Positions 46,705-55,325 of a DNA stretch of 64,000 nucleotides are shown here, in pieces. The stretch's first letter is position 1, and every line of letters begins with the position of its first letter. This DNA comes from an uncultured Modestobacter sp. (GTDB lineage: Bacteria > Actinomycetota > Actinomycetes > Mycobacteriales > Geodermatophilaceae), in the NCBI RefSeq assembly GCF_947486615.1, contig NZ_CANKUD010000004.1:1-64000 (forward strand), written 5' to 3'. The position numbers and the translations under genes were made by a program. Below the pieces are notes generated by a model, which saw nothing but the letters and a program-made list of their open reading frames with translations, ran no database searches and was not told the DNA's origin.

Positions 46705-46883
46705 CGGGGGCCCGGAGGGTCCCCCGAGAGCGGACTCGATCGGCGGCCGACATGGACGGACCGCGGACCGGAGGTCCGCAGTGCGACGACGTCGCGGGGC
46801 CGCAGGCTCCCGACGCCGTCGCACGAAACGGCTCAGCGACCCCGGGGCACGGCTCGTGGCCGCGGTGTGATCCGGAGGATCAC
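46705..46883. repeat. three short hairpins with CGGAGG centres
   Basis: The 205-bp gap between convergent genes holds three inverted repeats: CGGGGG/CCCCCG (46705-46726), GCGGACC/GGTCCGC around GGA (46763-46779) and GTGATCC/GGATCAC around GGA (46867-46883). Each has CGGAGG at its centre. The last overlaps the hemolysin III stop codon. They may terminate one or both transcripts. Confidence 0.5.
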
Positions 46884-47710
46884 GATATGAACGGCGAGTT
46901 GTACAGGGCGAAGTACACCGCGATGTAGTGGCAGGTAGCGGCCACGATGGTCATCGCGTGGAACACCTCGTGGTAGCCGAACGTGCCCGGCCAGGGGTTG
47001 GGGCGCTTGCTGGCGTAGGCGAGGGCGCCGACGCTGTAGAGCACGCCGCCGACGGCCATCAGCACCAGCACGGTCACCCCGACCAACTGCAGGATGTCGA
47101 CCAGCACGAAGACCGCAGCCCAGCCGAGCGCCAGGTAGATCGGCACGCCGAGCCAGCGCGGTGCGGTCGGCCAGACCATCTTGAGCGCGACGCCGAGGGC
47201 GGCGCCCAGCCAGACCGTGCCCAGCAGCCACCAGCCGGTGGGTTCCGGCACGGCGAGGAGCGCGAACGGCGTGTAGGTGCCGGCGATGAAGATGAAGATC
47301 ATCGAGTGGTCGGCGCGCTTCATCAGCTTCCAGCCGCGCGGTGACCACCGGCGCCGGTGGTAGGCCGCGCTGATCCCGAACAGGCCGAGGATGGTCAGGC
47401 AGTAGACGGTGACCGACCAGCCGGCCCGCGGGCTCTCGACGAAGGCCAGCGGGATGAGCACCGCGGCGGCCACGATCGAGCCGAAGAAGGCGAACAGGTG
47501 CAGCCAGCCGCGCATCCGCGGCCGGGTGTCGGGGTGGGTGAAGTCGGAGTCGCCGTAGTCGGCGAGGGCCCAGTCGCCGTCCCGCTCCACCGCCTGGACG
47601 TGCTCGCCCTCGGCGTGGACCGCGTCGACGCCCTCCCGGGCGGGAGCCTGCAGCTCGGCGCCGTCGGCGGTGATGCGGACGTGGTCCTCGCGGTCTGAGG
47701 AGACGCTCAT
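46880..47710 (-). CDS. hemolysin III family membrane protein
   Basis: A 276-residue seven-helix protein of the hemolysin III/YqfA (PAQR-like) family. A polar N-terminal stretch of about 65 residues precedes the helices. Family motifs include SAAYHRRRWSP with KLMKRADHSMIFIFIAGTYTPF (conserved His, Ser, Asp) and a C-terminal HEVFHAMTIVAATCHY. The metal-site His/Asp residues suggest a zinc-dependent hydrolase fold; the biological role is unclear. ATG 47710 lies 125 bp from the divergent isoprenyl transferase gene, a neighbourhood I recall from mycobacteria. Confidence 0.9.
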   Translation of the reverse strand: MSVSSDREDHVRITADGAELQAPAREGVDAVHAEGEHVQAVERDGDWALADYGDSDFTHPDTRPRMRGWLHLFAFFGSIVAAAVLIPLAFVESPRAGWSVTVYCLTILGLFGISAAYHRRRWSPRGWKLMKRADHSMIFIFIAGTYTPFALLAVPEPTGWWLLGTVWLGAALGVALKMVWPTAPRWLGVPIYLALGWAAVFVLVDILQLVGVTVLVLMAVGGVLYSVGALAYASKRPNPWPGTFGYHEVFHAMTIVAATCHYIAVYFALYNSPFIS

Positions 47711-47835
47711 GGACCGAGGTTACGGAGGCGTAGGTACCGCCGTCACCCGGAACCGGCTGTGAGGTTGCCGCCGAGTCCGCGACGCGGTCGGCGCCGCAGC
47801 CAGCCGGTCGGTGGCTGGGCACCTAGGGTGACGGC

Positions 47836-48615
47836 GTGGGGGTGCGCGCGCGGGTCCGGGACGCACTGACCGTCCTCTACGAGCGCCGGCTGGCCCGAGG
47901 GCTGGTGGGTGCCGACACGCCGCGCCACGTGGGCGTGATCATCGACGGCAACCGGCGCTGGGCGAAGGCGATCGGGCTGGAGGACGTCAGCGAGGGGCAC
48001 CGGCGCGGGGCGGACAAGATCGCCGACCTGCTGTCCTGGTGTGACGAGGCCGGGGTGGAGGTGGTCACCCTCTTCCTGCTGTCCACCGACAACCTGACCC
48101 GGCCCGAGCCGGAGCTGACCCCGTTGCTGCGGATCATCGAGGGCGTGGCCTGCGACCTGGCCGGCCCGGACCGGCGCTGGCACCTGCGGGCGGTCGGCGC
48201 ACTGGAGCTGCTGCCCGAGGAGACGGTCGCCGTGCTGACCCGGGCCGAGCGGGACACCCGGGACCGTCCTGGTGCGACGGTGAACCTGGCGGTCGGCTAC
48301 GGCGGCCGGCGGGAGATCGCCGACGCCGTCCGGTCGCTGCTGACCGAGCACGTCGAGCGGGGCACGACGCTGCCGGAGCTGATCGAGGTGCTGGACGTGG
48401 AGCACATCGCCGAGCACCTCTACACCCGCGGGCAGCCCGACCCCGACCTGGTGATCCGGACCAGCGGCGAGCAGCGGCTGTCGGGCTTCCTCACCTGGCA
48501 GACGGCGCACTCGGAGTTCTACTTCACCGACGTGTACTGGCCGGAGTTCCGCCGGGTCGACTTCCTGCGGGCGCTGCGCGCCTACGCCGCCCGGCACCGT
48601 CGCTTCGGCAGCTGA
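47836..48615 (+). CDS. cis-isoprenyl diphosphate synthase (UppS family, short-chain type likely)
   Basis: A 259-residue cis-prenyltransferase. HVGVIIDGNRRWAK places the catalytic Asp at residue 37. GHRRGADKIADLL, the FFLLST-type LFLLSTDN, RTSGEQRLSGF and AHSEFYFTDVYWPEF are the remaining conserved regions. It condenses isopentenyl diphosphate in Z configuration. The genomic setting beside hemolysin III matches the mycobacterial short-chain Z-farnesyl diphosphate synthase rather than the main undecaprenyl enzyme, but chain length is an inference. GTG 47836 is used. Confidence 0.88.
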   Translation: MGVRARVRDALTVLYERRLARGLVGADTPRHVGVIIDGNRRWAKAIGLEDVSEGHRRGADKIADLLSWCDEAGVEVVTLFLLSTDNLTRPEPELTPLLRIIEGVACDLAGPDRRWHLRAVGALELLPEETVAVLTRAERDTRDRPGATVNLAVGYGGRREIADAVRSLLTEHVERGTTLPELIEVLDVEHIAEHLYTRGQPDPDLVIRTSGEQRLSGFLTWQTAHSEFYFTDVYWPEFRRVDFLRALRAYAARHRRFGS

Positions 48616-48636
48616 CCGCCGACCGGCGGACCAGCA

Positions 48637-48735
48637 GAACGGCGGCCATGTTGGCGAACATGGCCGCTGAGGGACGGTGGAACGGCGGCCATGTTGGCGA
48701 ACATGGCCGCTGGGGGACGGCGGAACGGCGGCTGG
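48637..48735 (+). repeat. 43-bp tandem repeat containing a perfect hairpin
   Basis: Units begin with GAACGGCGG at 48637, 48680 and 48723 (period 43). The first two are complete and each contains 11-bp arms GCGGCCATGTT and AACATGGCCGC around a GGCG loop (48642-48667 and 48685-48710). The third is cut after GAACGGCGGC and runs into the ribosome site of the DUF885 gene. It occupies most of the 132-bp gap and may act as tandem terminators for the upstream gene. Confidence 0.88.
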
Positions 48736-48747
48736 GAGACTGCGGGC

Positions 48748-49965
48748 ATGGCAGCCGGCGCGGTCGACGTCCCCCTGGAGTACGTGCGGCTGGGGCTGCG
48801 CTTCGACCGGCTGGAGCCCGGTTTCGTCGACGCCTACACCGGCGATCCGCGGCTGCGGGCACAGGTCGCCGACGAGCCGGCGCCGAGCCCGCAGCGGCTG
48901 CGGGACCAGGCGCGCGGCCTGCTCGCCGAGCTCGACTCGGCGTCCCTGCCGGCCGACCGCACCGCCTACCTGCGCGGTCAGCTGACCGGTCTGGAGTGCA
49001 GCGCCCGCAAGCTGGGTGGCGAGCCGGTCGGGTTCATCGCGGAGGTGGAGGCCTACTTCCAGGTGTCGGTGACCCTGGGCGACCCGGCCGAGTACGCCGC
49101 CGCGCACGCGGAGCTCGACCGGCTGCTGCCCGGCAGCGGCACGCTGGCCGAGCGCTATGCGGTGCACCGGCGCCGGGAGGAGTGCCCGCCGCAGCGGCTG
49201 GAGGCCGCGGTGCACGCGCTGTCCTCGGCGCTGCGCGACCGGGTGCGCGGGCAGTACGGCCTGCCGGAGGTCGAGACGGTGCGGTACGAGGTGGTCACCG
49301 ACAAGCCGTGGTCGGGGTTCAACTACTACGAGGGCGCCTACCGGTCGCGGGTGGCGATCAACGCCGACCTGCCGCACCGGCTCGGTCAGCTGCCGCACCT
49401 GGTGGCGCACGAGTCCTACCCCGGGCACCACACCGAGCACTGCCGCAAGGAGCGGGGGCTGGTCGAGCGCGACCAGCACCTGGAGCACACCGTGTTCCTG
49501 GTGAACACCCCGGAGTGCCTGATGGCCGAGGGGCTGGCCGACCTCGGCGTGGAGGCGTCGATCGGCGCCGGGTGGGGGCCGTGGGCGGCCGACGTCCTCG
49601 GTGACCTCGGGCTGCGGTTCGACGGGCACCTGGCCGAGCGGATCGCCGCGGCCGCGGCACCGCTGAACCGGGTGCGCCAGGACGCCGCGATCCTGCTGCA
49701 CGACCGCGGCGCCGACCCCGACGTGGTCATCGCCCACCTGCAGCGCTGGGGGCTGGTCAGCCACGACCGGGCCGTGCAGCAGCTGCGCTTCCTCACCGAC
49801 CCGCTGTGGCGGGCCTACATCTCCACCTACGTCGAGGGCTTCGACCTGCTCGCTGCCTGGCTCGCCGCGCGGCCGGCCGAGCAGTCGGTGGCCGACCGCT
49901 TCCTCCGCCTGCTGGACGAGCCGCTGACCCCGGCGGTGGTCACCGCCGAGCTCGCCGGCGCCTGA
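48748..49965 (+). CDS. DUF885 family putative metallo-carboxypeptidase
   Basis: A 405-residue protein. [11 protein letters not shown] (from His221) is the DUF885 hallmark, an HExxxGHH variation on zinc-peptidase motifs. The surrounding [21 protein letters not shown] is also typical. No signal peptide is present. ATG 48748 follows GGGAG; an in-frame ATG 57 bp earlier lies inside the hairpin repeat and is rejected. Total length is shorter than the 550-600 of secreted members because the N-terminal region is reduced. Activity is inferred from the family only. Confidence 0.82.
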   Translation: MAAGAVDVPLEYVRLGLRFDRLEPGFVDAYTGDPRLRAQVADEPAPSPQRLRDQARGLLAELDSASLPADRTAYLRGQLTGLECSARKLGGEPVGFIAEVEAYFQVSVTLGDPAEYAAAHAELDRLLPGSGTLAERYAVHRRREECPPQRLEAAVHALSSALRDRVRGQYGLPEVETVRYEVVTDKPWSGFNYYEGAYRSRVAINADLPHRLGQLPHLVAHESYPGHHTEHCRKERGLVERDQHLEHTVFLVNTPECLMAEGLADLGVEASIGAGWGPWAADVLGDLGLRFDGHLAERIAAAAAPLNRVRQDAAILLHDRGADPDVVIAHLQRWGLVSHDRAVQQLRFLTDPLWRAYISTYVEGFDLLAAWLAARPAEQSVADRFLRLLDEPLTPAVVTAELAGA

Positions 49966-49968
49966 CCC

Positions 49969-50166
49969 GTGCCGGACGACGGGACGCCGGACGAGCGGCG
50001 GCTGCTGGGCCTGTGGACGGCGGGCTGGCTGGCGGTGCTGCTGCTGGTCGGTCTGCTGTGGTTGGGTGACCTCTCCCTGCAGTGGCCCGTGCTGCTGGTG
50101 CCGCTGGTCTGGGCGCTGGTGGCTGCCCGCCGCCGCCCCCGGGAGCGGCCGCCGGCCGGCAGCTGA
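49969..50166 (+). CDS. small two-helix membrane protein
   Basis: A 65-residue protein starting GTG 49969, only 3 bp after the DUF885 stop. A polar start ([11 protein letters not shown]) leads into two hydrophobic helices (about 14-34 and 36-53) and a basic tail (RRRPRERPP). Close coupling and normal codon pattern support it as a real gene. No function is known. A stem-loop follows its stop. Confidence 0.6.
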   Translation: MPDDGTPDERRLLGLWTAGWLAVLLLVGLLWLGDLSLQWPVLLVPLVWALVAARRRPRERPPAGS

Positions 50167-50172
50167 CGCGGT

Positions 50173-50199
50173 CGGCCCCGTCGCGCGACGACGGGGCCG
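50173..50199 (+). terminator. stem-loop terminator
   Basis: An 11-bp perfect inverted repeat (CGGCCCCGTCG and its complement) with a CGCGA loop, 6 bases after the stop of the small membrane protein gene. Confidence 0.7.
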
Positions 50200-50473
50200 C
50201 TCGTCCGGGGCGCGACGTTTCCGGCAGGAGTCCAGCTGGCGAACGGCGCACCACTGGTCACCCGATCGCGTGTCGGACGCGTGCTTTCGTCGGTGGGGCG
50301 GCCTAGCGTCCGAGGTGGAGGACGGGCTCACCCCGCCCTCCACGGGAGGCCCGGTTGGTGCGACGGAGATCGTTCACCAAGGGGGCCGCGTCCTGGCCCC
50401 AGCGCCGGGACCCGGCCACCTTCGAACCGGGGCGCGCCCTGTCACCAGGGTGTGGCCCCTTGGGAGCCGACTC
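50200..50473 (+). promoter_or_regulatory. long upstream region of phoH2
   Basis: A 274-bp non-coding stretch. CTAGCGT at 50303-50309 could be a -10 box, which would leave a leader of about 155 bases before phoH2. A similar CTAGCGT precedes the MscS gene at 19217-19223. No riboswitch-like fold was recognised by eye. Confidence 0.3.
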
Positions 50474-51769
50474 GTGAGCACTCGCCGTACCTACGTCCTC
50501 GACACCTCCGTGCTCCTCTCCGACCCCGGCGCGCTGCTGCGCTTCGACGAGCACGACGTGGTCGTCCCGCTCGTCGTCATCGGTGAGCTCGAGGACAAGC
50601 GCGACCACCCGGAACTGGGCTGGTTCGCCCGGCAGACCCTCCGCAAGCTCGACGACCTGCGGATCGAGCACGGCCGGCTCGACGCCCCGGTGCCGGTCGG
50701 TGACCAGGGCGGCACGCTGCACGTCGAGCTGAACCACAGCGACCCGTCGGTGCTGCCGGCCGGCTTCCGCAACGACAGCAACGACAGCCGGATCATGGTC
50801 GTCGCGCTGAACCTGCGCGCGGAGGGCCGCGACGTCTGCCTGGTGACCAAGGACGTGCCGCTGCGGGTGAAGGCGGCCGCGATCGGCCTGGCGACCGACG
50901 AGTACCGCGGACTGGGCGTGGTCGACGCCGGCTGGACCGGGATGACCGAGCTGTCGCTGGAGGACGAGGAGATCCGCGAGCTCTACGACGCCGGGACGGC
51001 GTTCCTGCCCGCCGCGGCCGAGCTGCCCACGCACACCGGGCTGGTGCTGCTGTCCTCCCGCGGGTCGGCGCTGGGCCGGGTGACGCCGGACAAGCACGTG
51101 CGGCTGGTCCGCGGTGACCGGGACGCCTTCGGCCTGCACGGCCGCTCCGCCGAGCAGCGCATCGCCCTGGACCTGCTGCTCGACCCCGAGATCGGCATCG
51201 TCTCCATGGGCGGCCGGGCGGGCACCGGCAAGTCGGCGCTGGCGCTGTGCGCGGGGCTGGAGTCGGTGATGGAGCGCCGGGCGCACAAGAAGGTCGTGAT
51301 CTTCCGGCCGCTGTACGCCGTGGGTGGCCAGGAGCTCGGCTACCTGCCCGGCAGCGAGGGCGAGAAGATGGCGCCCTGGGCACAGGCGGTCTTCGACACC
51401 CTCGGCGCCCTGGTCTCCTCCGACGTGCTCGAGGAGATCATCGCCCGCGGCCTGATCGAGGTGCTGCCGCTGACCCACATCCGGGGGCGCTCGCTGCACG
51501 ACTCGTTCGTGATCGTCGACGAGGCGCAGTCCCTGGAGCGGGGCGTCCTGCTCACCGTGCTCTCGCGGCTGGGCACCAACTCCCGGGTCGTGCTGACCCA
51601 CGACGTCGCGCAGCGGGACAACCTGCGGGTCGGCCGGCACGACGGGGTGACCGCGGTGATCGAGGCGCTCAAGGGCCACCCGCTGTTCGCCCACGTCACG
51701 CTGACCCGCTCCGAGCGGTCGCCGATCGCGGCGCTGGTCACCGAGATGCTGGAGGACCTGCCGCTCTGA
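50474..51769 (+). CDS. PhoH2: PIN domain fused to PhoH ATPase
   Basis: A 431-residue fusion. Residues 1-140 form a PIN ribonuclease domain ([12 protein letters not shown] with a first acidic residue, and [22 protein letters not shown]). Residues about 225-431 are a PhoH-type RNA helicase/ATPase with Walker A GRAGTGKS (247-254) and Walker [11 protein letters not shown]. The PIN-PhoH arrangement is that of PhoH2, described as a sequence-guided RNA-unwinding ribonuclease. GTG 50474 has GGGAG upstream. A strong terminator follows its stop. It is convergent with the flagellar operon. Confidence 0.93.
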   Translation: MSTRRTYVLDTSVLLSDPGALLRFDEHDVVVPLVVIGELEDKRDHPELGWFARQTLRKLDDLRIEHGRLDAPVPVGDQGGTLHVELNHSDPSVLPAGFRNDSNDSRIMVVALNLRAEGRDVCLVTKDVPLRVKAAAIGLATDEYRGLGVVDAGWTGMTELSLEDEEIRELYDAGTAFLPAAAELPTHTGLVLLSSRGSALGRVTPDKHVRLVRGDRDAFGLHGRSAEQRIALDLLLDPEIGIVSMGGRAGTGKSALALCAGLESVMERRAHKKVVIFRPLYAVGGQELGYLPGSEGEKMAPWAQAVFDTLGALVSSDVLEEIIARGLIEVLPLTHIRGRSLHDSFVIVDEAQSLERGVLLTVLSRLGTNSRVVLTHDVAQRDNLRVGRHDGVTAVIEALKGHPLFAHVTLTRSERSPIAALVTEMLEDLPL

Positions 51770-51812
51770 CCGGCGTGCGCCCAGGGGCGCGCGTCCCGCA
51801 GCACTGAACGAC

Positions 51813-51848
51813 CAGGGCCCCGCCGTCCAGCTGGACGGCGGGGCCCTG
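51813..51848. terminator. bidirectional stem-loop terminator between phoH2 and the flagellar operon
   Basis: A perfect 16-bp inverted repeat (CAGGGCCCCGCCGTCC and its complement) with an AGCT loop, 43 bases after the phoH2 stop and 34 bases beyond the end of the convergent operon. Confidence 0.8.
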
Positions 51849-51893
51849 TCGGTCAGGAGGTGGTCGGTCAGGAGGTGGTCGGTCAGGAACTGC
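51849..51893 (-). repeat. 15-bp tandem repeat (three units) with in-frame stop codons
   Basis: TCGGTCAGGAGGTGG occurs at 51849-51863 and 51864-51878, followed by a diverged third unit from 51879. Each unit has a TCA, which on the minus strand is a stop codon in the frame of the small membrane protein; the real stop is the one at 51883-51885. Confidence 0.85.
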
Positions 51894-52131
51894 TCGGCTG
51901 GCCGGCGGGTTCCGTCGGGTCCGTCGCCGCCGGGGTGGCGGTCGGCTGCGGCTTCGGGGGCGTGCTGGCCCAGCGGATCAGCGCGACCGCCGCCCAGCCG
52001 GCGGCCAGACACCACGGCAGCCGGGTGATCACCTCGTCCGCGGTGAGGTCACCGCGCAGCGCCAGCAGGAACAGCGGCACCGCCAGCACGAAGGCGGTCA
52101 GCACGACGTCCCGGCGGAACGGGCTGGTCAC
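51883..52131 (-). CDS. small membrane protein at the end of the flagellar operon
   Basis: An 82-residue protein with two hydrophobic helices (about 8-26, [17 protein letters not shown], and 38-54, [17 protein letters not shown]) and a Pro/Thr/Ala-rich C-terminal tail. GTG 52131 overlaps the stop of the FlhF-like gene (GTGA), so it is translationally coupled to the flagellar genes. It matches no named flagellar protein. A role with the FlhF-like protein is possible by position only. Confidence 0.65.
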   Translation of the reverse strand: MTSPFRRDVVLTAFVLAVPLFLLALRGDLTADEVITRLPWCLAAGWAAVALIRWASTPPKPQPTATPAATDPTEPAGQPSSS

Positions 52132-55100
52132 GCGTCCATCTCCTCCAGGCGCTCACAGAGCAGCGACGCCCAGCGGTGGGCGGTGGCCCGGGCGCCGTCG
52201 ACGAGGGCGACCGGCACCGACACGTGTCCGAGCACGGCGGCGGGGTCGGCGGTGGAGTCGGTGTCCTGGACGACGACCGCGTCCAGCCGGGGCAGCGCGT
52301 CCAGCCACGGGACGAGGTCCTCGGGCTTGCGGGTGGAGTCCATGACCGCCCACACGGCCGCCGGGGTCCAGACCGAGAGCATGTGCTCCAGCCACGGCCC
52401 ACCGGCGGTGCGCAGCGGCGCGTCGACGGCGACGATGGTGATCGTGCCGCGGGAGCCGCTGGTGCGGCGTCGCTCGGCGGCGGTCTCCAGCGAGGTGATC
52501 CGGCTGCTCTCCGGAGCCAGCCCGGCCAGTGCACCGGAGGCGGCCCACTGGACGTCCTCGGGCTCCAGCCGGAGCGAGAAGGCCAGCGACCGGGCGGCGG
52601 CCAGGGTCTCGGCGCCGGGGCCGACGACCATGAGCACCTCGCCGGCCTCGGCGGGCACCTCCGGCGCCGCCGGCAGACGCTCGGCCAGCGTCCGGGTCAG
52701 GGCCGCGTAGACCCCCCGGCCGGCGGCGTCCATGGCGAAGTCGGCGTCCAGCAGCGAGTGGGGGAGGCCCAGGGTGAGCAGCTGACCGACGAGCTCCTCG
52801 GGACCGGTCACCGGGTAGGGCGCCAGCTCCTTGGACGGTGCCGGGACCAGCCGGGTGACCGTGGCCAGCCGGGTGCCGGTCTCGGCGGCGGCCGGCAGCG
52901 CGCTGGGCGCCGGCGCGGCGGCCACCGGCAGCGGGGCGACCCGCGGGCGGCCGGTCAGCGGGGGACGGCTGGCCGGCACCGGCGGCCGCGACCGGCGGAC
53001 CGGCGGGACACCCGGGCGCGTGGCGAGCAGCGGGGGCAGGCCGTTCGCCGTGCCGAACCGCGACGGCGGCATCAGCGACAGCGGCGGCAGGACGGTCGTG
53101 GCGTCCATCGGCAGGGGGGCGGGGTCGCTGGCGGTGCGGGCCAGGGCGGGCGCGACCGACCTGGGCAGCACGAAGCGCTCGGCCGGTGCCTCGACCGGGC
53201 GCGGGGCCACGCGCCGGAGGTCCTCGGCCGGGGCGTCGTCCACGAGGACGGCGTCCACCACGAGGTCCTGCGCGGCAGCCACCTGCGCCGCGCGCTGGGC
53301 GACCCGCGCGTCGGCGCCGAGGACGTCGATGCGGTGGGCGCCGGTGTCGTAGGCACTGGGCTGCGACCCGGTGGCCGCGTAGGCCCAGGGGCGCGGCACG
53401 TCGCGGACCTGGTTCACGACCGAGGGGATGGCGGGGGCCGCGGGCCCGGCGGCAGCGGCGCCGACGACCGCACCGGCGGTCACGCCGGCGACGGTGTCCT
53501 GGTCGTCCTGCGCGCCGGCCTCGGGGAAGCGGTGCCGGCCACGACCGGTCCCGTTGGCTGCCAGCACCTCCTCGAGCAGGTCGGCGAGCTCCTCGTCGGC
53601 GGAACGGACCGACTCGACCATGGACAGCGCCGGCACGTCGTCGACCGGCTCGGCGGCGGCGGCCGGCTCGGTCTCGGCGGCAGCGGCCTCAGCGGTGATC
53701 CGCTCGGCCTCAGCGGTGATCCGCTCGGCCTCGGCGGTGATCCGCCGGGCCTCCCGGCGCTCTGCCTCGGCCTGGGCAGCCTTGACCCGCTCTGCCTCGA
53801 CCCGCTCTGCCTCGACCCGGGCGGCAGCGGCCTCGGCGGCGATCCGCTCGGCTGCCGCGGCGATGCGCTCGGCCTCCAGACGCTCGGCCTCCAGGCGCTC
53901 GGCCTCGATCCGGGCCGCCTCGACCCGGGCGGCCTCGGCAGCAGCGGCGGCGGCCTCGACGGCGACGCGTTCGGCTTCGAGGCGGGCGGCCTCGACCCGG
54001 GCGGCCTCGACCCGGGCGGCCTCAGCGGCGACTCGCGCAGCCTCGGCAGCCGCGGCCTCAGCCGCGACGCGGGCGGCCTCGGCGCGGGCGGCCTCAGCGG
54101 CGACTCGCGCAGCCTCGGTAGCCGCGGCCTCAGCCGCGATGCGCTCGGCTTCGATGCGCTCGGCTTCGATGCGCTCGGCTTCGATGCGGGCGGCCTCGGC
54201 GGCGATTCGCGCAGCCTCGGTAGCCGCGGCCTCGGCGGCGATGCGCTCGGCTTCGATGCGCTCGGCTTCGATGCGCTCGGCCTCGATGCGCTCTGCCTCG
54301 AGCCGCGCAGCCTCCTGACGCGCGGCCTCGACCTGCTCGGCCTCGATGCGGGCAGCCTCGGCGGCGGCCGCGGCCTCGGCTGCGGCCTGGATCCGGGCGG
54401 CCTGGGTGCGGGCGGCCTGGGCCCGGGCGGCCTCGGCGGCGGCCGCGTCGATCCGCGCTGCGGCGAGCCGGGCGGCGTCGGCGGCAGCAGCCTCGACCGC
54501 CGCGGCCTGGTCGGCGGCAGCGTCCGCGGCGGCCGCGTCGGCAGCGGCCGCCTCGGCGGCCGCGTCCTCGGCCGCGGCGTCGGCGGCGGCCTGGACCGGG
54601 CTGGAGCTCACCATGCGGGTGAGTGCAGCGGCGAACGGGGACGGGGAGGCCGGCTCGTCCGCGGCCGGCTCGTCGGCGGTGGTGCGGGGGGCGTGCAGCT
54701 CGTCCGCCGACAGCATCAGCGTGTGCCGGGCCGGGGTGAACGGCTTCGCCGCGGTGCCCCGCGGTCCGGCCGGGGCGGCCGCCGGGCGTGCGGTCCGGGG
54801 GGCGGCGGCGATCCGGGCGGCCGCGGCGGCGGCGGAGTGCGTGGGGACCGACTCGCGGGGCGATGCGGCGGACCGCGCCGGGGCAGCGGCCGCGCGGGCG
54901 GTGGCCCTGCGGACGGGGGCTGCGCTGCGCACGGGCGCCTCGTCGTCGGCGAGGAGGGACCGCGCGGGCGTGGCCCGGCCGTACATCTCCACGTCCGGCG
55001 TCGGCTGGCCGGCGGCGCCGAGCAGGTCGGCGAGCTCCTGCATGCGGTCGTCGAGCGACGGGGCGGCGGGCGCGGCGGCTCCGGCGGCCTTCAGCACACC

Positions 55101-55325
55101 GGCTCCGGCGTCCTTCAGCCCGGCACCGCCGGTGCTGCCGGTCGGTGCCGCGGTGCCGGCCGGCACCTCGACCTCGGCGATGAACCGCTCGTTGGTGAAG
55201 AAGCCGAACATGCCGCCGGAGCGGATGCGGCGGACCCCGACGACCCGGGCGGTGGGACCGAACTGCTCGCGTGCGGCGGCGATCGCCTCGTCACGCGTGG
55301 CGGCCTCAACGGATTGCGACGGCAC
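52128..55325 (-). CDS. FlhF-like protein with degenerate GTPase domain and long Ala-rich helical repeat
   Basis: A 1065-residue protein in the flhF position after flhA, overlapping it by 20 bp. Residues 1-55 match the FlhF N-terminus ([22 protein letters not shown], then GGMFGFF). Residues about 242-562 are Ala/Glu/Arg/Ile repeats including ERIEA pentads. The last 220 residues follow the SRP-GTPase/FlhF NG layout, but the P-loop reads [15 protein letters not shown] (near 897) instead of the usual GxxGxGKT. The DTAGR box reads VDAPLR and the TKxD box reads VQDTDS. GTP binding is therefore unlikely. It is far larger than usual FlhF (about 400 residues). It may be a pseudo-GTPase scaffold for flagellar placement. 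Confidence 0.75.
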   Translation of the reverse strand: MPSQSVEAATRDEAIAAAREQFGPTARVVGVRRIRSGGMFGFFTNERFIAEVEVPAGTAAPTGSTGGAGLKDAGAGVLKAAGAAAPAAPSLDDRMQELADLLGAAGQPTPDVEMYGRATPARSLLADDEAPVRSAAPVRRATARAAAAPARSAASPRESVPTHSAAAAAARIAAAPRTARPAAAPAGPRGTAAKPFTPARHTLMLSADELHAPRTTADEPAADEPASPSPFAAALTRMVSSSPVQAAADAAAEDAAAEAAAADAAAADAAADQAAAVEAAAADAARLAAARIDAAAAEAARAQAARTQAARIQAAAEAAAAAEAARIEAEQVEAARQEAARLEAERIEAERIEAERIEAERIAAEAAATEAARIAAEAARIEAERIEAERIEAERIAAEAAATEAARVAAEAARAEAARVAAEAAAAEAARVAAEAARVEAARVEAARLEAERVAVEAAAAAAEAARVEAARIEAERLEAERLEAERIAAAAERIAAEAAAARVEAERVEAERVKAAQAEAERREARRITAEAERITAEAERITAEAAAAETEPAAAAEPVDDVPALSMVESVRSADEELADLLEEVLAANGTGRGRHRFPEAGAQDDQDTVAGVTAGAVVGAAAAGPAAPAIPSVVNQVRDVPRPWAYAATGSQPSAYDTGAHRIDVLGADARVAQRAAQVAAAQDLVVDAVLVDDAPAEDLRRVAPRPVEAPAERFVLPRSVAPALARTASDPAPLPMDATTVLPPLSLMPPSRFGTANGLPPLLATRPGVPPVRRSRPPVPASRPPLTGRPRVAPLPVAAAPAPSALPAAAETGTRLATVTRLVPAPSKELAPYPVTGPEELVGQLLTLGLPHSLLDADFAMDAAGRGVYAALTRTLAERLPAAPEVPAEAGEVLMVVGPGAETLAAARSLAFSLRLEPEDVQWAASGALAGLAPESSRITSLETAAERRRTSGSRGTITIVAVDAPLRTAGGPWLEHMLSVWTPAAVWAVMDSTRKPEDLVPWLDALPRLDAVVVQDTDSTADPAAVLGHVSVPVALVDGARATAHRWASLLCERLEEMDA
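53680..54595 (-). repeat. internal coding repeats of the FlhF-like gene
   Basis: The DNA is built from 15-bp units such as GCGCTCGGCTTCGAT (encoding ERIEA on the minus strand) and larger blocks. The string CGACTCGCGCAGCCTCGG recurs at 54029, 54101 and, with one change, 54203 (spacings 72 and 102 bp, both multiples of three). The repeats keep the reading frame throughout, which implies selection for a helical protein product and makes the gene prone to length variation. Confidence 0.85.

Noticed and set aside
48637-48735. CRISPR array
   Set aside because: The repeats are contiguous 43-bp units without spacers, only two are complete, and no cas gene is in the window.
48691-48747. N-terminal extension of the DUF885 protein from ATG 48691
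   Set aside because: The extension would be encoded by the hairpin repeat itself, and GGGAG sits correctly before ATG 48748.
50200-50473. Riboswitch in the phoH2 leader
   Set aside because: The leader is long enough, but no known aptamer consensus could be recognised by eye, and no convincing competing terminator lies next to the start codon.
52128-55325. The FlhF-like gene as a decayed pseudogene
   Set aside because: The frame is open over 1065 codons, all repeats are multiples of three, and both flanking genes overlap it in a coupled way. Loss of GTPase motifs without loss of the frame argues for a changed function rather than decay.
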